Shown here in pieces: positions 1-8,021 of a stretch of DNA of 64,000 nucleotides. Under the pieces are notes generated by a model, which saw only the letters and a program-made list of their open reading frames with translations, was not told where the DNA came from and did not search any database. The stretch comes from Microvirga flavescens. GTDB lineage: Bacteria; Pseudomonadota; Alphaproteobacteria; Rhizobiales; Beijerinckiaceae. The position numbers were made by a program, and so were the translations under genes. The DNA is taken from contig NZ_QMKH01000001.1 in assembly GCF_003290125.1 (NCBI RefSeq), positions 434,001 to 498,000 on the forward strand. The letters are read 5' to 3'. Every line of letters begins with the position of its first letter. Within the stretch, counting starts at the first letter, position 1.

Positions 1-575
1 CCGTGCCTTCCCTCGAAGGCTACGAGATCGAGGATTACGCGAACCGCCTGTTCCGCGCCTGGCAGCTCGGCCAGAAGAAAAACAACAACGGCGTTCTCCT
101 CATCGTCGCGCCGAAGGAACGCAAGGTGCGCATCGAGGTCGGCTATGGCCTTGAAGGCGCGCTGACCGATGCGCTTTCCAAGGTCATCATCTCCACCGCC
201 ATCGCGCCGCGATTCCAGAAGGGCGATTTTTCCGGCGGCATCGATGCGGGGGCCGATGCAATCCTCTCGATCCTCACCGGGGATGCGGAGGAATGGCAGC
301 GGCGGGCGCAGGTGCGCAGCGACGACACGAGCGACATCGAATCCATCGTGCCGTTCATCGTGTTCGTGATCCTGATGATCATCGTCATCCGCGCCATCAA
401 CCCCGGCGGCGGTCGCGGCATCCGGCGCGGGCGCGCGGGGCCGTGGATCATTCCGACCGGAGGCGGATGGTCCGGTGGTGGATGGTCTGGCGGTGGCTGG
501 TCGGGCGGCGGCGGCGGAGGGTTTTCCGGAGGGGGCGGCTCGTCCGGTGGCGGCGGCGCGTCAGGGAGCTGGTAG
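1..575 (+). CDS. TPM-domain (YgcG-like) membrane protein, 5' truncated
   Basis: The frame is open from the window edge, so the start and any signal peptide lie upstream. About 110 residues match the end of a TPM domain (the segment GVLLIVAPKERKVRIEVGYG is typical). They are followed by an acidic linker, one membrane helix near residues 117-130 of the visible part, and a Gly/Ser/Trp-rich tail of SGGGW repeats ending the protein. TPM proteins of this type are usually exported, with the TPM domain outside and a low-complexity Gly tail; roles in photosystem repair and phosphatase activity are described for plant homologues, and the bacterial function is unclear. The next gene, also TPM, starts 2 bases after this stop, so the two are probably cotranscribed. 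Confidence 0.85.
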   Translation, partial: VPSLEGYEIEDYANRLFRAWQLGQKKNNNGVLLIVAPKERKVRIEVGYGLEGALTDALSKVIISTAIAPRFQKGDFSGGIDAGADAILSILTGDAEEWQRRAQVRSDDTSDIESIVPFIVFVILMIIVIRAINPGGGRGIRRGRAGPWIIPTGGGWSGGGWSGGGWSGGGGGGFSGGGGSSGGGGASGSW

Positions 576-577
576 GG

Positions 578-1186
578 ATGATCTCGGCACAGGAGCAGGA
601 CAACCTCGCGCAGCTCGTCCACGACCTCGAGGCGCATACCGCCGGCGAGATCGTCATCGTCATCACTGATCGGGCGGCGGGATACCGCGCGATTCCACTG
701 ATCTGGGCTTTGCTATTGGCCCTTGTCACGCCCTGGCCGCTGATCTGGCTTACAGGTCTCAGCGCCTCGCGCATCTTTCTGATTCAGCTTGGCGTCGCCA
801 TTCTCACGAGCGCCGTTCTCTCGCTTGCCGGTTTGCGGCTCGCGCTGGTGCCGCGCGCGGTCAAGCACGCCCGCGCCCATGAAGCCGCGCATCGGGAGTT
901 CAAGAGCCGGGGGCTGATGCACACGCGCGAGCGCACGGGCGTCCTGATCTATGTCTCCGCCGCCGAGCATTTCGCGGAAATCATCGCGGATATCGGCATT
1001 GCCGCGCGCATCGATCAGAATGTCTGGAACGACATCGTCCACGATCTCGTCACCGCCATCGGCGCGGGGCATGTAGCCGAAGGGCTCGCCCGCGCCGCGC
1101 GACGCGTCGGCGCCATTCTCGCCGAACACGCGCCGCCGCGCATCGACGAGACGAATGAGTTGCCGAACAGGGTGATCGTGATCTGA
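578..1186 (+). CDS. TPM domain-containing membrane protein
   Basis: This 202-residue protein starts at an ATG 2 bases after the preceding TPM gene. The N-terminal stretch (HTAGEIVIVITDRAAGYR) and C-terminal half (RTGVLIYVSAAEHFAEIIAD) are the two parts of a TPM fold, here interrupted by two hydrophobic segments at about residues 40-60 and 65-90 that should form a membrane hairpin. Such a split TPM domain is common in the smaller partner of paired TPM genes. The frame is open further upstream, but that extension overlaps the first gene and is Arg-rich shadow sequence. Function unknown; probably acts with the upstream TPM protein. Confidence 0.85.
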   Translation: MISAQEQDNLAQLVHDLEAHTAGEIVIVITDRAAGYRAIPLIWALLLALVTPWPLIWLTGLSASRIFLIQLGVAILTSAVLSLAGLRLALVPRAVKHARAHEAAHREFKSRGLMHTRERTGVLIYVSAAEHFAEIIADIGIAARIDQNVWNDIVHDLVTAIGAGHVAEGLARAARRVGAILAEHAPPRIDETNELPNRVIVI

Positions 1187-1187
1187 A

Positions 1188-1205
1188 GATCCGCGCTCGC
1201 GGATC
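1188..1205. terminator. Perfect hairpin between convergent genes
   Basis: An 8-bp perfect stem GATCCGCG/CGCGGATC with a 2-base loop lies between the TPM gene and the convergent DUF1223 gene. There is no U tract, so its role as a terminator is only plausible. Confidence 0.4.
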
Positions 1206-1220
1206 GAAGGCTCTCAGCTG

Positions 1221-1958
1221 TTACAGGCCTTCGCTCTTGGCCGCACCGAGAATGATGCTCGGGCGCGTATCGTCGATAGCCTGCAGCAGCACCACGTAGC
1301 CGTCGCCGCCTTCCCTTGCGCGGGCGGCGGGAATTTCGAACCGCGCCTTCTCGCCGGTCCAGGGACCGAGCTTGCGAATATCGCGGACCACATTGGCATA
1401 GCTCATGGCACGGCCCCGGTTCTCGCCCCGAACGACCTGCACAGTCTGCGAGCGGGTGACCGGCAGAAGCCAGACCTCTGCCTGACGCGGGCTTGCGCCC
1501 GCCGCCGCCTCGCCGATCTCGATGGTGACGATGCCGTTCTTCTCGCTGGTCGAGACATCGACCGCGAGCGTACCGAAGCGGCTGGTGGCGGCCTGGATCG
1601 AACGCTCGATCTGCGCCCGGTCCGAGCCGACGCAGGACTTGACCCCGTTCACCACCATTTGCGGCGTGAAGACCTGCCGGTCGCTGCGCGAGAGCGCATA
1701 GGCCTTCTGGCGCGCGGTGAAGGCGGGCTGGGCCAGGGTGTCCTTCCAGCCGAGATAATCCCAGTAATCGACCGGGAACGAGAGGGCGATCATCTCCGGC
1801 TGCTGCGCGAGATCCGCAAGAACCGCATCCGCCGGCGGGCAGGAGGCACAGCCCTGGCTCGTGAACAATTCCACCACCGCGCGCGGCGTTTCAGCCACGG
1901 CCGACTGGGCGAGCGCGGCGAGGCCGAGGGCGAGGAGAACTTTCAAACGGAGTGCCAT
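1221..1958 (-). CDS. DUF1223 domain-containing secreted protein
   Basis: The product has 245 residues when started at the ATG at 1958; a GTG 15 bases upstream is also in frame but would place FHGG ahead of an otherwise typical signal peptide (MALRLKVLLALGLAALAQSA, cleavage near AVA-E). After it comes VVELFTSQGCASCPPAD, the thioredoxin-fold CxxC-type motif that defines DUF1223. A second Cys pair partner may be in VNGVKSCVGS. Homologues are periplasmic thioredoxin-like proteins of unknown substrate in alphaproteobacteria. It follows lpxXL on the same strand after about 70 bases and may or may not be part of that operon. Confidence 0.88.
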   Translation of the reverse strand: MALRLKVLLALGLAALAQSAVAETPRAVVELFTSQGCASCPPADAVLADLAQQPEMIALSFPVDYWDYLGWKDTLAQPAFTARQKAYALSRSDRQVFTPQMVVNGVKSCVGSDRAQIERSIQAATSRFGTLAVDVSTSEKNGIVTIEIGEAAAGASPRQAEVWLLPVTRSQTVQVVRGENRGRAMSYANVVRDIRKLGPWTGEKARFEIPAARAREGGDGYVVLLQAIDDTRPSIILGAAKSEGL

Positions 1959-2028
1959 GCCGCCATGGAACACGAAATTCGTTTAAAGAAAACTCACGTT
2001 ACCTTGAGCGCGACCGAAACAGGCGACG

Positions 2029-2964
2029 TCAGGCGCCCGGACGCGGAGCCGGAACGCGCCAGCGGCGGTGCATCCACAGCCATTGCTCGGGATGTTCCCT
2101 GACCCAGGATTCGACCACCGAGGTCATGGCCTGCATCGCCCCCTCGACATTGATCTGCCCATCCGGATCGCGCGGGAGATCGAGCGGCGGGGTCAGCTGC
2201 AGGCGAAAGCGGTGGCCCGGCAGGCGGATCACGCGCACTCCATGCACGGGGCAATCGAACCGGCGTGCAAACTTGCCAAGGATCGGGTTCACCATCGCCG
2301 GGCGGCCCATGAAACTGACCTGGACGCCCCGGGTGAAGTGCTGGTCGATGAGCATGCCGAGATGGCTGCCCTTCTCCAGTGCTCCCTGCATGGCGAAGGC
2401 CGCGCCCTGGCGCGCCGCCTCCAGCCCGCCCATCGTGCCGGAGCGGATCTCATGCAGCACCCGCGCCACCGCCGGATCGTTGGGCGCGCGGAACACCGCC
2501 GTCGCATCGAGCCCGAAGCGCGCCGCGCAGATGGCGGGCAGTTCCCAGTTGGCGAGATGGGCGGAAAAGAAAATGCCGGGCTTGCCGTCGTCACGAAGTT
2601 CGACGAACCGGTCGATGCCGTCGACCTCGATCCGCCCCGGAACGGTGGCGTCCGGATCGAAATCGAACAGATCCGCGAGATGCGGATATTCCGCGCCGAC
2701 GCGCCCGAGATTGTCCCACGCGCTCAAGGCGAGGGCGCGGACGTCCTTCTCCGGCATCTCGGGATAGACCGCGCGGATATTGGCGAGCGCCGTGCGGTGC
2801 GCGGGCAGAAGCGGGCCGATGGTGCGCGCGAGCGCAGCGCCGAACGCCGCCGAGCGCTCGGGCCCGATGAACCGCGCGAAGCCGAACACGGCGCGCACGA
2901 TCCCCACCATCACCGTTTCAGCAAAGCGCGAGAGAAGACTGCGCGAACGCTTGTGAGGAGGCAC
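2029..2964 (-). CDS. lpxXL: Lipid A VLCFA acyltransferase LpxXL (lauroyl acyltransferase family)
   Basis: This 311-residue protein belongs to the LpxL/LpxM (HtrB) family. It has an N-terminal hydrophobic anchor at about residues 15-35, the catalytic HX4E motif HLANWE (His136, Glu141), and a conserved C-terminal MHRRW. In rhizobia LpxXL transfers the 27-hydroxyoctacosanoate-type very-long-chain acyl group from AcpXL onto Kdo2-lipid A at the inner membrane. The assignment to LpxXL rather than an ordinary LpxL rests on its place as last gene of the acpXL cluster, 12 bases after the dehydrogenase gene. Confidence 0.9.
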   Translation of the reverse strand: MPPHKRSRSLLSRFAETVMVGIVRAVFGFARFIGPERSAAFGAALARTIGPLLPAHRTALANIRAVYPEMPEKDVRALALSAWDNLGRVGAEYPHLADLFDFDPDATVPGRIEVDGIDRFVELRDDGKPGIFFSAHLANWELPAICAARFGLDATAVFRAPNDPAVARVLHEIRSGTMGGLEAARQGAAFAMQGALEKGSHLGMLIDQHFTRGVQVSFMGRPAMVNPILGKFARRFDCPVHGVRVIRLPGHRFRLQLTPPLDLPRDPDGQINVEGAMQAMTSVVESWVREHPEQWLWMHRRWRVPAPRPGA

Positions 2965-2976
2965 CGGCGGCAGCCC

Positions 2977-3999
2977 TTAGAACGTCACGACGATCTTGCC
3001 GAAGGCCTTGCGGCTTTCAAGCCGCTCGAGGCCCTTCTGGAAATCATCGAGCGTGAACACCGAGTCGATCACGGGGGTCATGCCGCCCGCCATCTTCTCC
3101 AGCGACTCGCTGATGTTGCGCATGTTGCAGCCGAACGAACCGAAGATCCGGTATTGCTGCTGGAAGAGCTGCATCAGGTTCATGGTCGTCGAGATGCCGG
3201 AGGTCGAGCCGCAGGTGACGAGCCGTCCGCCGCGCTTCAGGCACAGAAGCGAGCCGTTCCAGGTGTCGACGCCCACATGCTCGAACACCACGTCGACGCC
3301 CTTGCGCTTGGTGAGGCGACGCACCTCGCCCTCAAAGCGCTCCGTGCGGTAGTTGATGACGTGATCCGCGCCGAGGGCCTTTGCCTTTTCGCCCTTCTCG
3401 TCGTCGCCCACGGTGGTGAAGACCTCGCAGCCGATGGCCTTCGCCATCTTGATCGCCGCCGTACCGATGCCCGAACCGCCCGCATGGACGAGGATCGACT
3501 CGCCGGGCTCCAGCTTCGCGTTGTCGAACAACATGTGCTGCACCGTACCGAAGCCGATTGGCGCGCAGGCCGCATCCTCGAAGGAGACGCTTGAAGGCAC
3601 CGGGATCACCAGCCGCTCGGGTCGATTGATCAATTCACGCGCGAAGCCGTCGATGTGGAAGCCCATGATCCCTGCGACGTTCTCGCAGAGATTGTCGCGG
3701 CCCTCGCGGCAGGCCTTGCAATGGCCGCAGGTCTCCGCGCCATACATGGTGACCTTATCGCCGACCTTGAACTTGGTGACGCCGGAGCCGACCGCCGCGA
3801 TCTCGCCGGAGGCCTCCACGCCCACCGCCTGCGGCATCTTGCGCTTGGCGAACGCCATGCCGCGGAAGCCCCAGACATCGAGATAATTCAGCGCCAGCGC
3901 CTTGACGCGCACCTGCACCTCACCCGCGCCGGGAGGCGGGGGCGGATCGATCTCGGTGATGCGAAGGTCACGGTCGCCGAAGAGCTGAAGGGAACGCAT
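2977..3999 (-). CDS. Zinc-binding MDR-family dehydrogenase of the VLCFA cluster
   Basis: The 340-residue product is a medium-chain dehydrogenase/reductase. A GroES-like N-terminal domain carries the structural zinc lobe CGHCKACREGRDNLC (Cys91, 94, 97, 105), and a Rossmann domain follows with HAGGSGIGTAAIKMAK near residue 170. The usual catalytic-zinc Cys of alcohol dehydrogenases (around residue 40, here LALNYLDVW) is absent, as in quinone-oxidoreductase and enoyl-reductase-like members. In the acpXL loci of rhizobia an equivalent gene is annotated adh and is thought to supply a reductase step of VLCFA synthesis; an enoyl-ACP reductase role is my inference. It lies between the low-GC interloper and lpxXL. 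Confidence 0.85.
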   Translation of the reverse strand: MRSLQLFGDRDLRITEIDPPPPPGAGEVQVRVKALALNYLDVWGFRGMAFAKRKMPQAVGVEASGEIAAVGSGVTKFKVGDKVTMYGAETCGHCKACREGRDNLCENVAGIMGFHIDGFARELINRPERLVIPVPSSVSFEDAACAPIGFGTVQHMLFDNAKLEPGESILVHAGGSGIGTAAIKMAKAIGCEVFTTVGDDEKGEKAKALGADHVINYRTERFEGEVRRLTKRKGVDVVFEHVGVDTWNGSLLCLKRGGRLVTCGSTSGISTTMNLMQLFQQQYRIFGSFGCNMRNISESLEKMAGGMTPVIDSVFTLDDFQKGLERLESRKAFGKIVVTF

Positions 4000-4015
4000 G
4001 GGTCAAATCCTATTT

Positions 4016-4110
4016 CGGCGTCATCCCCGGACCTGTTCCGGGGATCCGCGTCTTTAGCGAGAGCAAGACGTGGATGGCCGGGACGAGCCCGGCCATGACG
4101 GAAAAGCTGT
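4016..4110. repeat. Intergenic palindromic repeat (GTCAT...ATGAC family)
   Basis: Two adjacent imperfect palindromes: CCCCGGACCTGTTCCGGGG followed by GGCCGGGACGAGCCCGGCC ending in ATGACGG. The same GTCATCCC/ATGAC-flanked family recurs near 27553, 31516, 37022, 38908, 52684 and 53868. Confidence 0.75.
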
Positions 4111-4197
4111 TTGCGCGGAATTAAAGGGCGAAAAGCCGGATGACAAGCGGCGGCTACAATATCGATCACGTAGAAAACTCGAATAAAGAGATTCTAC

Positions 4198-4764
4198 TTA
4201 AGCTGCAGAATCACCAAAATTAGGAGCAGTATTTGCCACAGGTGATAACATTGATTGCTCTAATCTCTGTTTGGCTGCAGCCCGCTCAAGGTTTTTGATA
4301 TAATTCTCTTCAGCAAGAGCTGTTGGATAATATGTCCTAGAGAAATCGTCTCGCTTTAGAGAAGCGGACAATCCTAATGCTGCTGCCATTGTACGAAGCA
4401 ATTCCCGGATTTTATCCTCTACTAGAGGCCACGGTATAGAGTTAGTTTGGCCGAATGCATGATAAAGATCGGCCCAAGCCTCTCTTACATCTTTGCAATC
4501 GTCAAAAACAGCGTCGATAGAATTGAGAGCTTGCACTGCTAATGGGGAAGCAATTGTGGCGCGTTCCTGCATAAGCGTGAAGAATACTAGAAGTCGCGTC
4601 CGGCGGCGCTCTTCCTCTCGGGAGTTTGCACTCCGCATTTTTTCAGAGACCTCTGCGGCAATGACCGGGGCTCGATACGTGGCTACTGCAGCCAAAGCTG
4701 TGGCGACAACGCTAAGAATAGAAGTAACTAAGGTTCCATATTCTTGAAGAAATTGTTCCAACAT
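4198..4764 (-). CDS. Hypothetical protein, DUF6680-like, low-GC insertion in the VLCFA operon
   Basis: This 188-residue protein has one N-terminal hydrophobic segment (about residues 12-32, SILSVVATALAAVATYRA) and then a soluble helical region. The central stretch LLVFFTLMQERATIASPLAV followed by QALNSIDAVFDD and VREAWADLYHAF resembles DUF6680 proteins; that family call is from memory and tentative. Base composition (about 46% GC by eye) and codon choice are clearly unlike the operon on both sides, with gaps of 76 bases to fabG and 198 bases to the dehydrogenase gene, in a locus that is otherwise tightly packed. It is probably an acquired gene unrelated to lipid A. Function unknown. Confidence 0.75.
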   Translation of the reverse strand: MLEQFLQEYGTLVTSILSVVATALAAVATYRAPVIAAEVSEKMRSANSREEERRRTRLLVFFTLMQERATIASPLAVQALNSIDAVFDDCKDVREAWADLYHAFGQTNSIPWPLVEDKIRELLRTMAAALGLSASLKRDDFSRTYYPTALAEENYIKNLERAAAKQRLEQSMLSPVANTAPNFGDSAA

Positions 4765-4840
4765 GTGAGCCGCTCGACGTCATCCTGTTCATGATCGCCT
4801 AGCCATGTTATATAGGAAAACCGTCCGATAAAAGCCATTA

Positions 4841-5587
4841 TCACCGATGCACGCCGATCATCGAGGTCAGCCCGCCGTCGATGGGGAGCACCGTGCCGGT
4901 CATGTAGGCGGCGGGTTCGCTCATCAGGAAGACGGCAAGGCCGGCGATCTCCTCGGGTTTCGCGAAGCGGCCCGCCGGGATCTGCTTTTCCATGTTCTCG
5001 CGATAGGCGGCGTAAGGGGCCATCATGTCCGTGTCGATGAAGCCCGGCGCGATGACGTTGACCGTCACGCCGCGCTTGGCGGTCTCGATGGCAAGCGTCC
5101 GGCAATAGGAGATCAGCGCGCCCTTCGAGGCCGCATAGGCCGCATTGCCGGGATTGCCCTGCAGCGCCGCGACCGAGCCGATGGCGACGATGCGGCCCGC
5201 CTTGGCGCGGATCATGCCGCGCATGAGGGATTTGGCGATGCGCGTCAGCGACCAGAAATTCACCTGCATCGCGGCTTCCGCCTTGTCCTGCTGCATCACG
5301 GCGGCGAGCGCGTCGTAGGGCTGGCCGGCATTGTGCACGAAGCCGAAGAAGGCCTCGCCCTCAAGGCTTTCGCAGAACGCTTCGAGCGCCGCCTTGTCGG
5401 CAAGGTCGAGGCTATGCGCGGCGACCTTGCGGCCGGGATGCGCGGCCATGAGGTCAGCGGCCAGCGCCGTCGCGGCATCGCCCGACGAGCGATAGGTGAA
5501 ATCCACATCGTGGCCGGCCGCGACCAGCGCGCGCACGATGGCCGCGCCCACGCCCTTGCCGCCGCCTGTGACGAGAATACGGGTCAT
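4841..5587 (-). CDS. SDR-family 3-oxoacyl-ACP reductase (FabG-like) of the VLCFA cluster
   Basis: The 248-residue product has all classical SDR marks: the N-terminal nucleotide motif TGGGKGVG, the NAG motif (VHNAGQ near residue 85), and the catalytic triad Ser138, Tyr151, Lys155 (YAASKG). FabG enzymes reduce 3-oxoacyl-ACP with NADPH. Its position 17 bases after the ketosynthase gene in the acpXL operon suggests that it serves AcpXL-bound very long chains rather than housekeeping synthesis. The C-terminus, ending SMIGVHR, differs slightly from the usual FabG end. Confidence 0.9.
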   Translation of the reverse strand: MTRILVTGGGKGVGAAIVRALVAAGHDVDFTYRSSGDAATALAADLMAAHPGRKVAAHSLDLADKAALEAFCESLEGEAFFGFVHNAGQPYDALAAVMQQDKAEAAMQVNFWSLTRIAKSLMRGMIRAKAGRIVAIGSVAALQGNPGNAAYAASKGALISYCRTLAIETAKRGVTVNVIAPGFIDTDMMAPYAAYRENMEKQIPAGRFAKPEEIAGLAVFLMSEPAAYMTGTVLPIDGGLTSMIGVHR

Positions 5588-5604
5588 TGATTACCGCTTT
5601 GAGT

Positions 5605-6879
5605 TCACCTCGGCTCTGCGCCGAGGACGAGGCAGGTGTTCTGGCCGCCGAACCCGAAGGAGTTCGACAAAACGAGGTCGATCTTCGCGTCGCGCGCCAC
5701 GTTGGGCACCACGTCGAGCGGGATCGCAGGGTCGGGGATGGTGTAGTTGATCGTCGGCGGAATGCGGCCGTTGGCGATGGTGAGTAGCGACATCACCGCT
5801 TCCACCGAGCCCGCCGCCGTCAGCGTGTGGCCGATCATCGACTTGTTGGAGGAGATCGGAAGCTGCGACATGCGCTCGCCGAACACGGCGGTGCAGCTCT
5901 GGGCTTCCATCTTGTCGTTTTCCGGCGTCGATGTGCCGTGCGCGTTGATGTAGTCGATCTCATCGGGAGAAACGCCCGCATCCTCGAGCGCATCGCGGAT
6001 CGCGGCGATCCCCGGCGCGCCGTCCGGGCTCGAACGGGTGCGGTGGAAACCGTCGCCTTTTTCGCCGCAGCCGAGCACGTAGCCGAGAATTTTCGCGCCG
6101 CGCGCCATCGCCGCTTCCGCGTCTTCGAGAACGAGCGCCGCGCCGCCCTCGCCCATGACGAAGCCGTCGCGGTTCTTCGAGAAGGGCTTGGATGCCGCTT
6201 CCGGCACGTCGTTCTGCGTCGAGAGCGCGGAGAGAAGCGAGAAGCGCACCAGCGATTCCGGGTTCACCGAGCCGTCGGTGCCGATGCACAGGGCCGCCTT
6301 CGTCTCGCCGCGACGGATCGCCTCGACGCCGAGCTGGATCGCGGTCGCGCCGGATGAGCAGGCGGTCGAGAGCGAGATCGGCGAATGCTTGGTGCCGAAG
6401 CTGTCGGCGACGCGGTCGGCGACCGTGCCGAAGATGAAGAGATCGTGCCAGGCCTTGAACTTGCCCGTGGAGGCGGCCTTCAGAAGGTCGGCATAGGTCA
6501 CGTCGCCGTTCTGGCCGGAGGCTTCGGCGAGCGCCTGGCGCTGCGGCCATTCCATTTCGACCGGCGGCACCGCGATGAAGAGCGGGCCCGGAAAGTCGCC
6601 ACGCTTGAGGCCCGATTGCCCCACCGCCTCCTCGGCAGCGAGCATGGCGAGACGCTCGGAGAGCATCGGCGCGCAGAAGGGTTCGACGGAAACGGTGTCG
6701 ATGGTGCCCGCGATCGTCGTGCGCAAGCCTTCGGTCGGGAAACGCGTGATGCGGTGAATGCCGGACTTGCCCGCCGTCAGCGCGGCCCAGGTGTCATCCT
6801 TGCCTTGACCGATGGAGGTGACGACGCCCATGCCGGTGACGGCAACGAGGGGGCGGCCTTTTTTGTCGCGAAGCGCCAT
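5605..6879 (-). CDS. Beta-ketoacyl-ACP synthase, catalytically complete (FabF type, KS-alpha of the VLCFA cluster)
   Basis: This 424-residue ketosynthase starts at the ATG at 6879, which has the Shine-Dalgarno GAGGAG 7 bases ahead; an in-frame TTG 15 bases upstream lacks one. The active site is complete: Cys174 in STACSSG, His314 in NAHGTST, Lys346 and His351 in SNKSMIGHT. It should condense malonyl-ACP with AcpXL-bound acyl chains. It lies 11 bases after the second ketosynthase, which lacks these residues; the two probably act as a pair. It corresponds by position to the fabF1-type gene of rhizobial acpXL loci. Confidence 0.92.
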   Translation of the reverse strand: MALRDKKGRPLVAVTGMGVVTSIGQGKDDTWAALTAGKSGIHRITRFPTEGLRTTIAGTIDTVSVEPFCAPMLSERLAMLAAEEAVGQSGLKRGDFPGPLFIAVPPVEMEWPQRQALAEASGQNGDVTYADLLKAASTGKFKAWHDLFIFGTVADRVADSFGTKHSPISLSTACSSGATAIQLGVEAIRRGETKAALCIGTDGSVNPESLVRFSLLSALSTQNDVPEAASKPFSKNRDGFVMGEGGAALVLEDAEAAMARGAKILGYVLGCGEKGDGFHRTRSSPDGAPGIAAIRDALEDAGVSPDEIDYINAHGTSTPENDKMEAQSCTAVFGERMSQLPISSNKSMIGHTLTAAGSVEAVMSLLTIANGRIPPTINYTIPDPAIPLDVVPNVARDAKIDLVLSNSFGFGGQNTCLVLGAEPR

Positions 6880-6890
6880 TGCCGTTCTCC

Positions 6891-8018
6891 TCAAGAAGCT
6901 TTCATCAGGCGGATGGCGCCTTCACCGCGCCAATGGCCGACGGATGTGACGAGCGCCTCTTGCGCCTCGCCCTTGGCGATCAGGGCGGCGGCGAGCGCCA
7001 CGCCTGTCGGCGCCTGCGCCTCGACCGTGTGGCCGACAAGATCCGCCGTGGCATGGAGCTTGGCGTTCGGCGCGATGTCACGCAACGCGCTCTGTTCTTC
7101 TTCCGTGATGCCCTTCACGCCGGTCGCGCCGGAGAGCAACACGTCGGGCTTCGCGCCGAGCTGCGTCGCAGCCTCGCGCAGGGCCTTCGCCACGCTGCCG
7201 GACTCACGGCGGCTGCGCTCGGAGGAAATGCCGGCAATCGCCGCAAGCGGCTTCACGCCGCGCTTGTCGGCATGTTCGCGGGATTCGAGCACGAGGAAGC
7301 AACCGCCCGAGCCGAGGATCATGCCGCCGCCTTGCGCGGGTCGATCCCACACGGAGGCGAAAGGCTTCTTCCAGAGGAAGCCGCCCATCTCGTAGATCAA
7401 AAGCGCGTCGGGGCGCTCCGCATTGTAGGAGCCGCCGACGAGAAAGATGTCGTTCTGGCCAGACGCGATGCGCGCCTGCGCGATGCGAAGCGCATCGACG
7501 CCGCTCGATTCCTCGCCCATGAAGGTGCGGGAGGCTCCCGTGACGCCGTGGACGATGGAAATGTTGCCCGCGAGCAGGTTCGACAATTGCGCCAGAAACA
7601 GGGTCGGGCGCAAATCGCTCATCAGGCGTTCGTTGAGATAGACGCCGGGATTTGCGGCGCTGCGCAGACCGGTGAGGATCTGGCCGTCCACCGCATAATC
7701 GCGCTCGCCGCCGCCTGCCGCGACGACAAGGTGCATGGCGCTCTTGAGCGCGGCATCCTCTTTCGCCTGGGCGGCATCGAGGGCAAGGCCCGCGGAATAG
7801 CAGCCGAGCTTCTGCCACGGCTCCATCTGGCGCTGGTCGGATTTCTTGGCGATCTGCGTGTCGTAGTTCGGAACCGTGACCGGATGAACCGGATAGGGCG
7901 CGAAGCTCGTAAGATCCGTGCGGGGCGTCGCGCCGCCTTGCAGGGCGGCCACATGAGCCTCGACCCCTTCCCCCACCGAGGAGACGAGACCGATGCCCGT
8001 CACGACGACTTCACGCAT
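6891..8018 (-). CDS. Ketosynthase homologue lacking catalytic Cys and His (chain-length-factor-like KS-beta of the VLCFA cluster)
   Basis: The 375-residue protein keeps the thiolase-fold start (VVVTGIGLVSSVGEGVE) and the segment GHTVEAQAPTG, but alignment by eye to its neighbour places Glu170 (MGEESSGVDAL) where the nucleophilic Cys should be. The first catalytic His motif (NAHGTST) is replaced by SGATGVKG and the active-site Lys is missing. It is therefore unlikely to condense acyl chains itself. By analogy with the chain-length factor of type II polyketide synthases, where Gln replaces Cys, it may form a heterodimer with the complete ketosynthase encoded next and set chain length. It corresponds by position to fabF2-type genes of rhizobial acpXL loci. 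Gaps: 3 bases from the dehydratase gene, 11 to the next gene. Confidence 0.88.
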   Translation of the reverse strand: MREVVVTGIGLVSSVGEGVEAHVAALQGGATPRTDLTSFAPYPVHPVTVPNYDTQIAKKSDQRQMEPWQKLGCYSAGLALDAAQAKEDAALKSAMHLVVAAGGGERDYAVDGQILTGLRSAANPGVYLNERLMSDLRPTLFLAQLSNLLAGNISIVHGVTGASRTFMGEESSGVDALRIAQARIASGQNDIFLVGGSYNAERPDALLIYEMGGFLWKKPFASVWDRPAQGGGMILGSGGCFLVLESREHADKRGVKPLAAIAGISSERSRRESGSVAKALREAATQLGAKPDVLLSGATGVKGITEEEQSALRDIAPNAKLHATADLVGHTVEAQAPTGVALAAALIAKGEAQEALVTSVGHWRGEGAIRLMKAS

Positions 8019-8021
8019 GCC

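Noticed and set aside
4198-4764. Defence-gene interpretation of the low-GC insertion
   Set aside because: No nuclease, NTPase or toxin motif is visible and no partner gene lies near; only the acquisition itself is supported.
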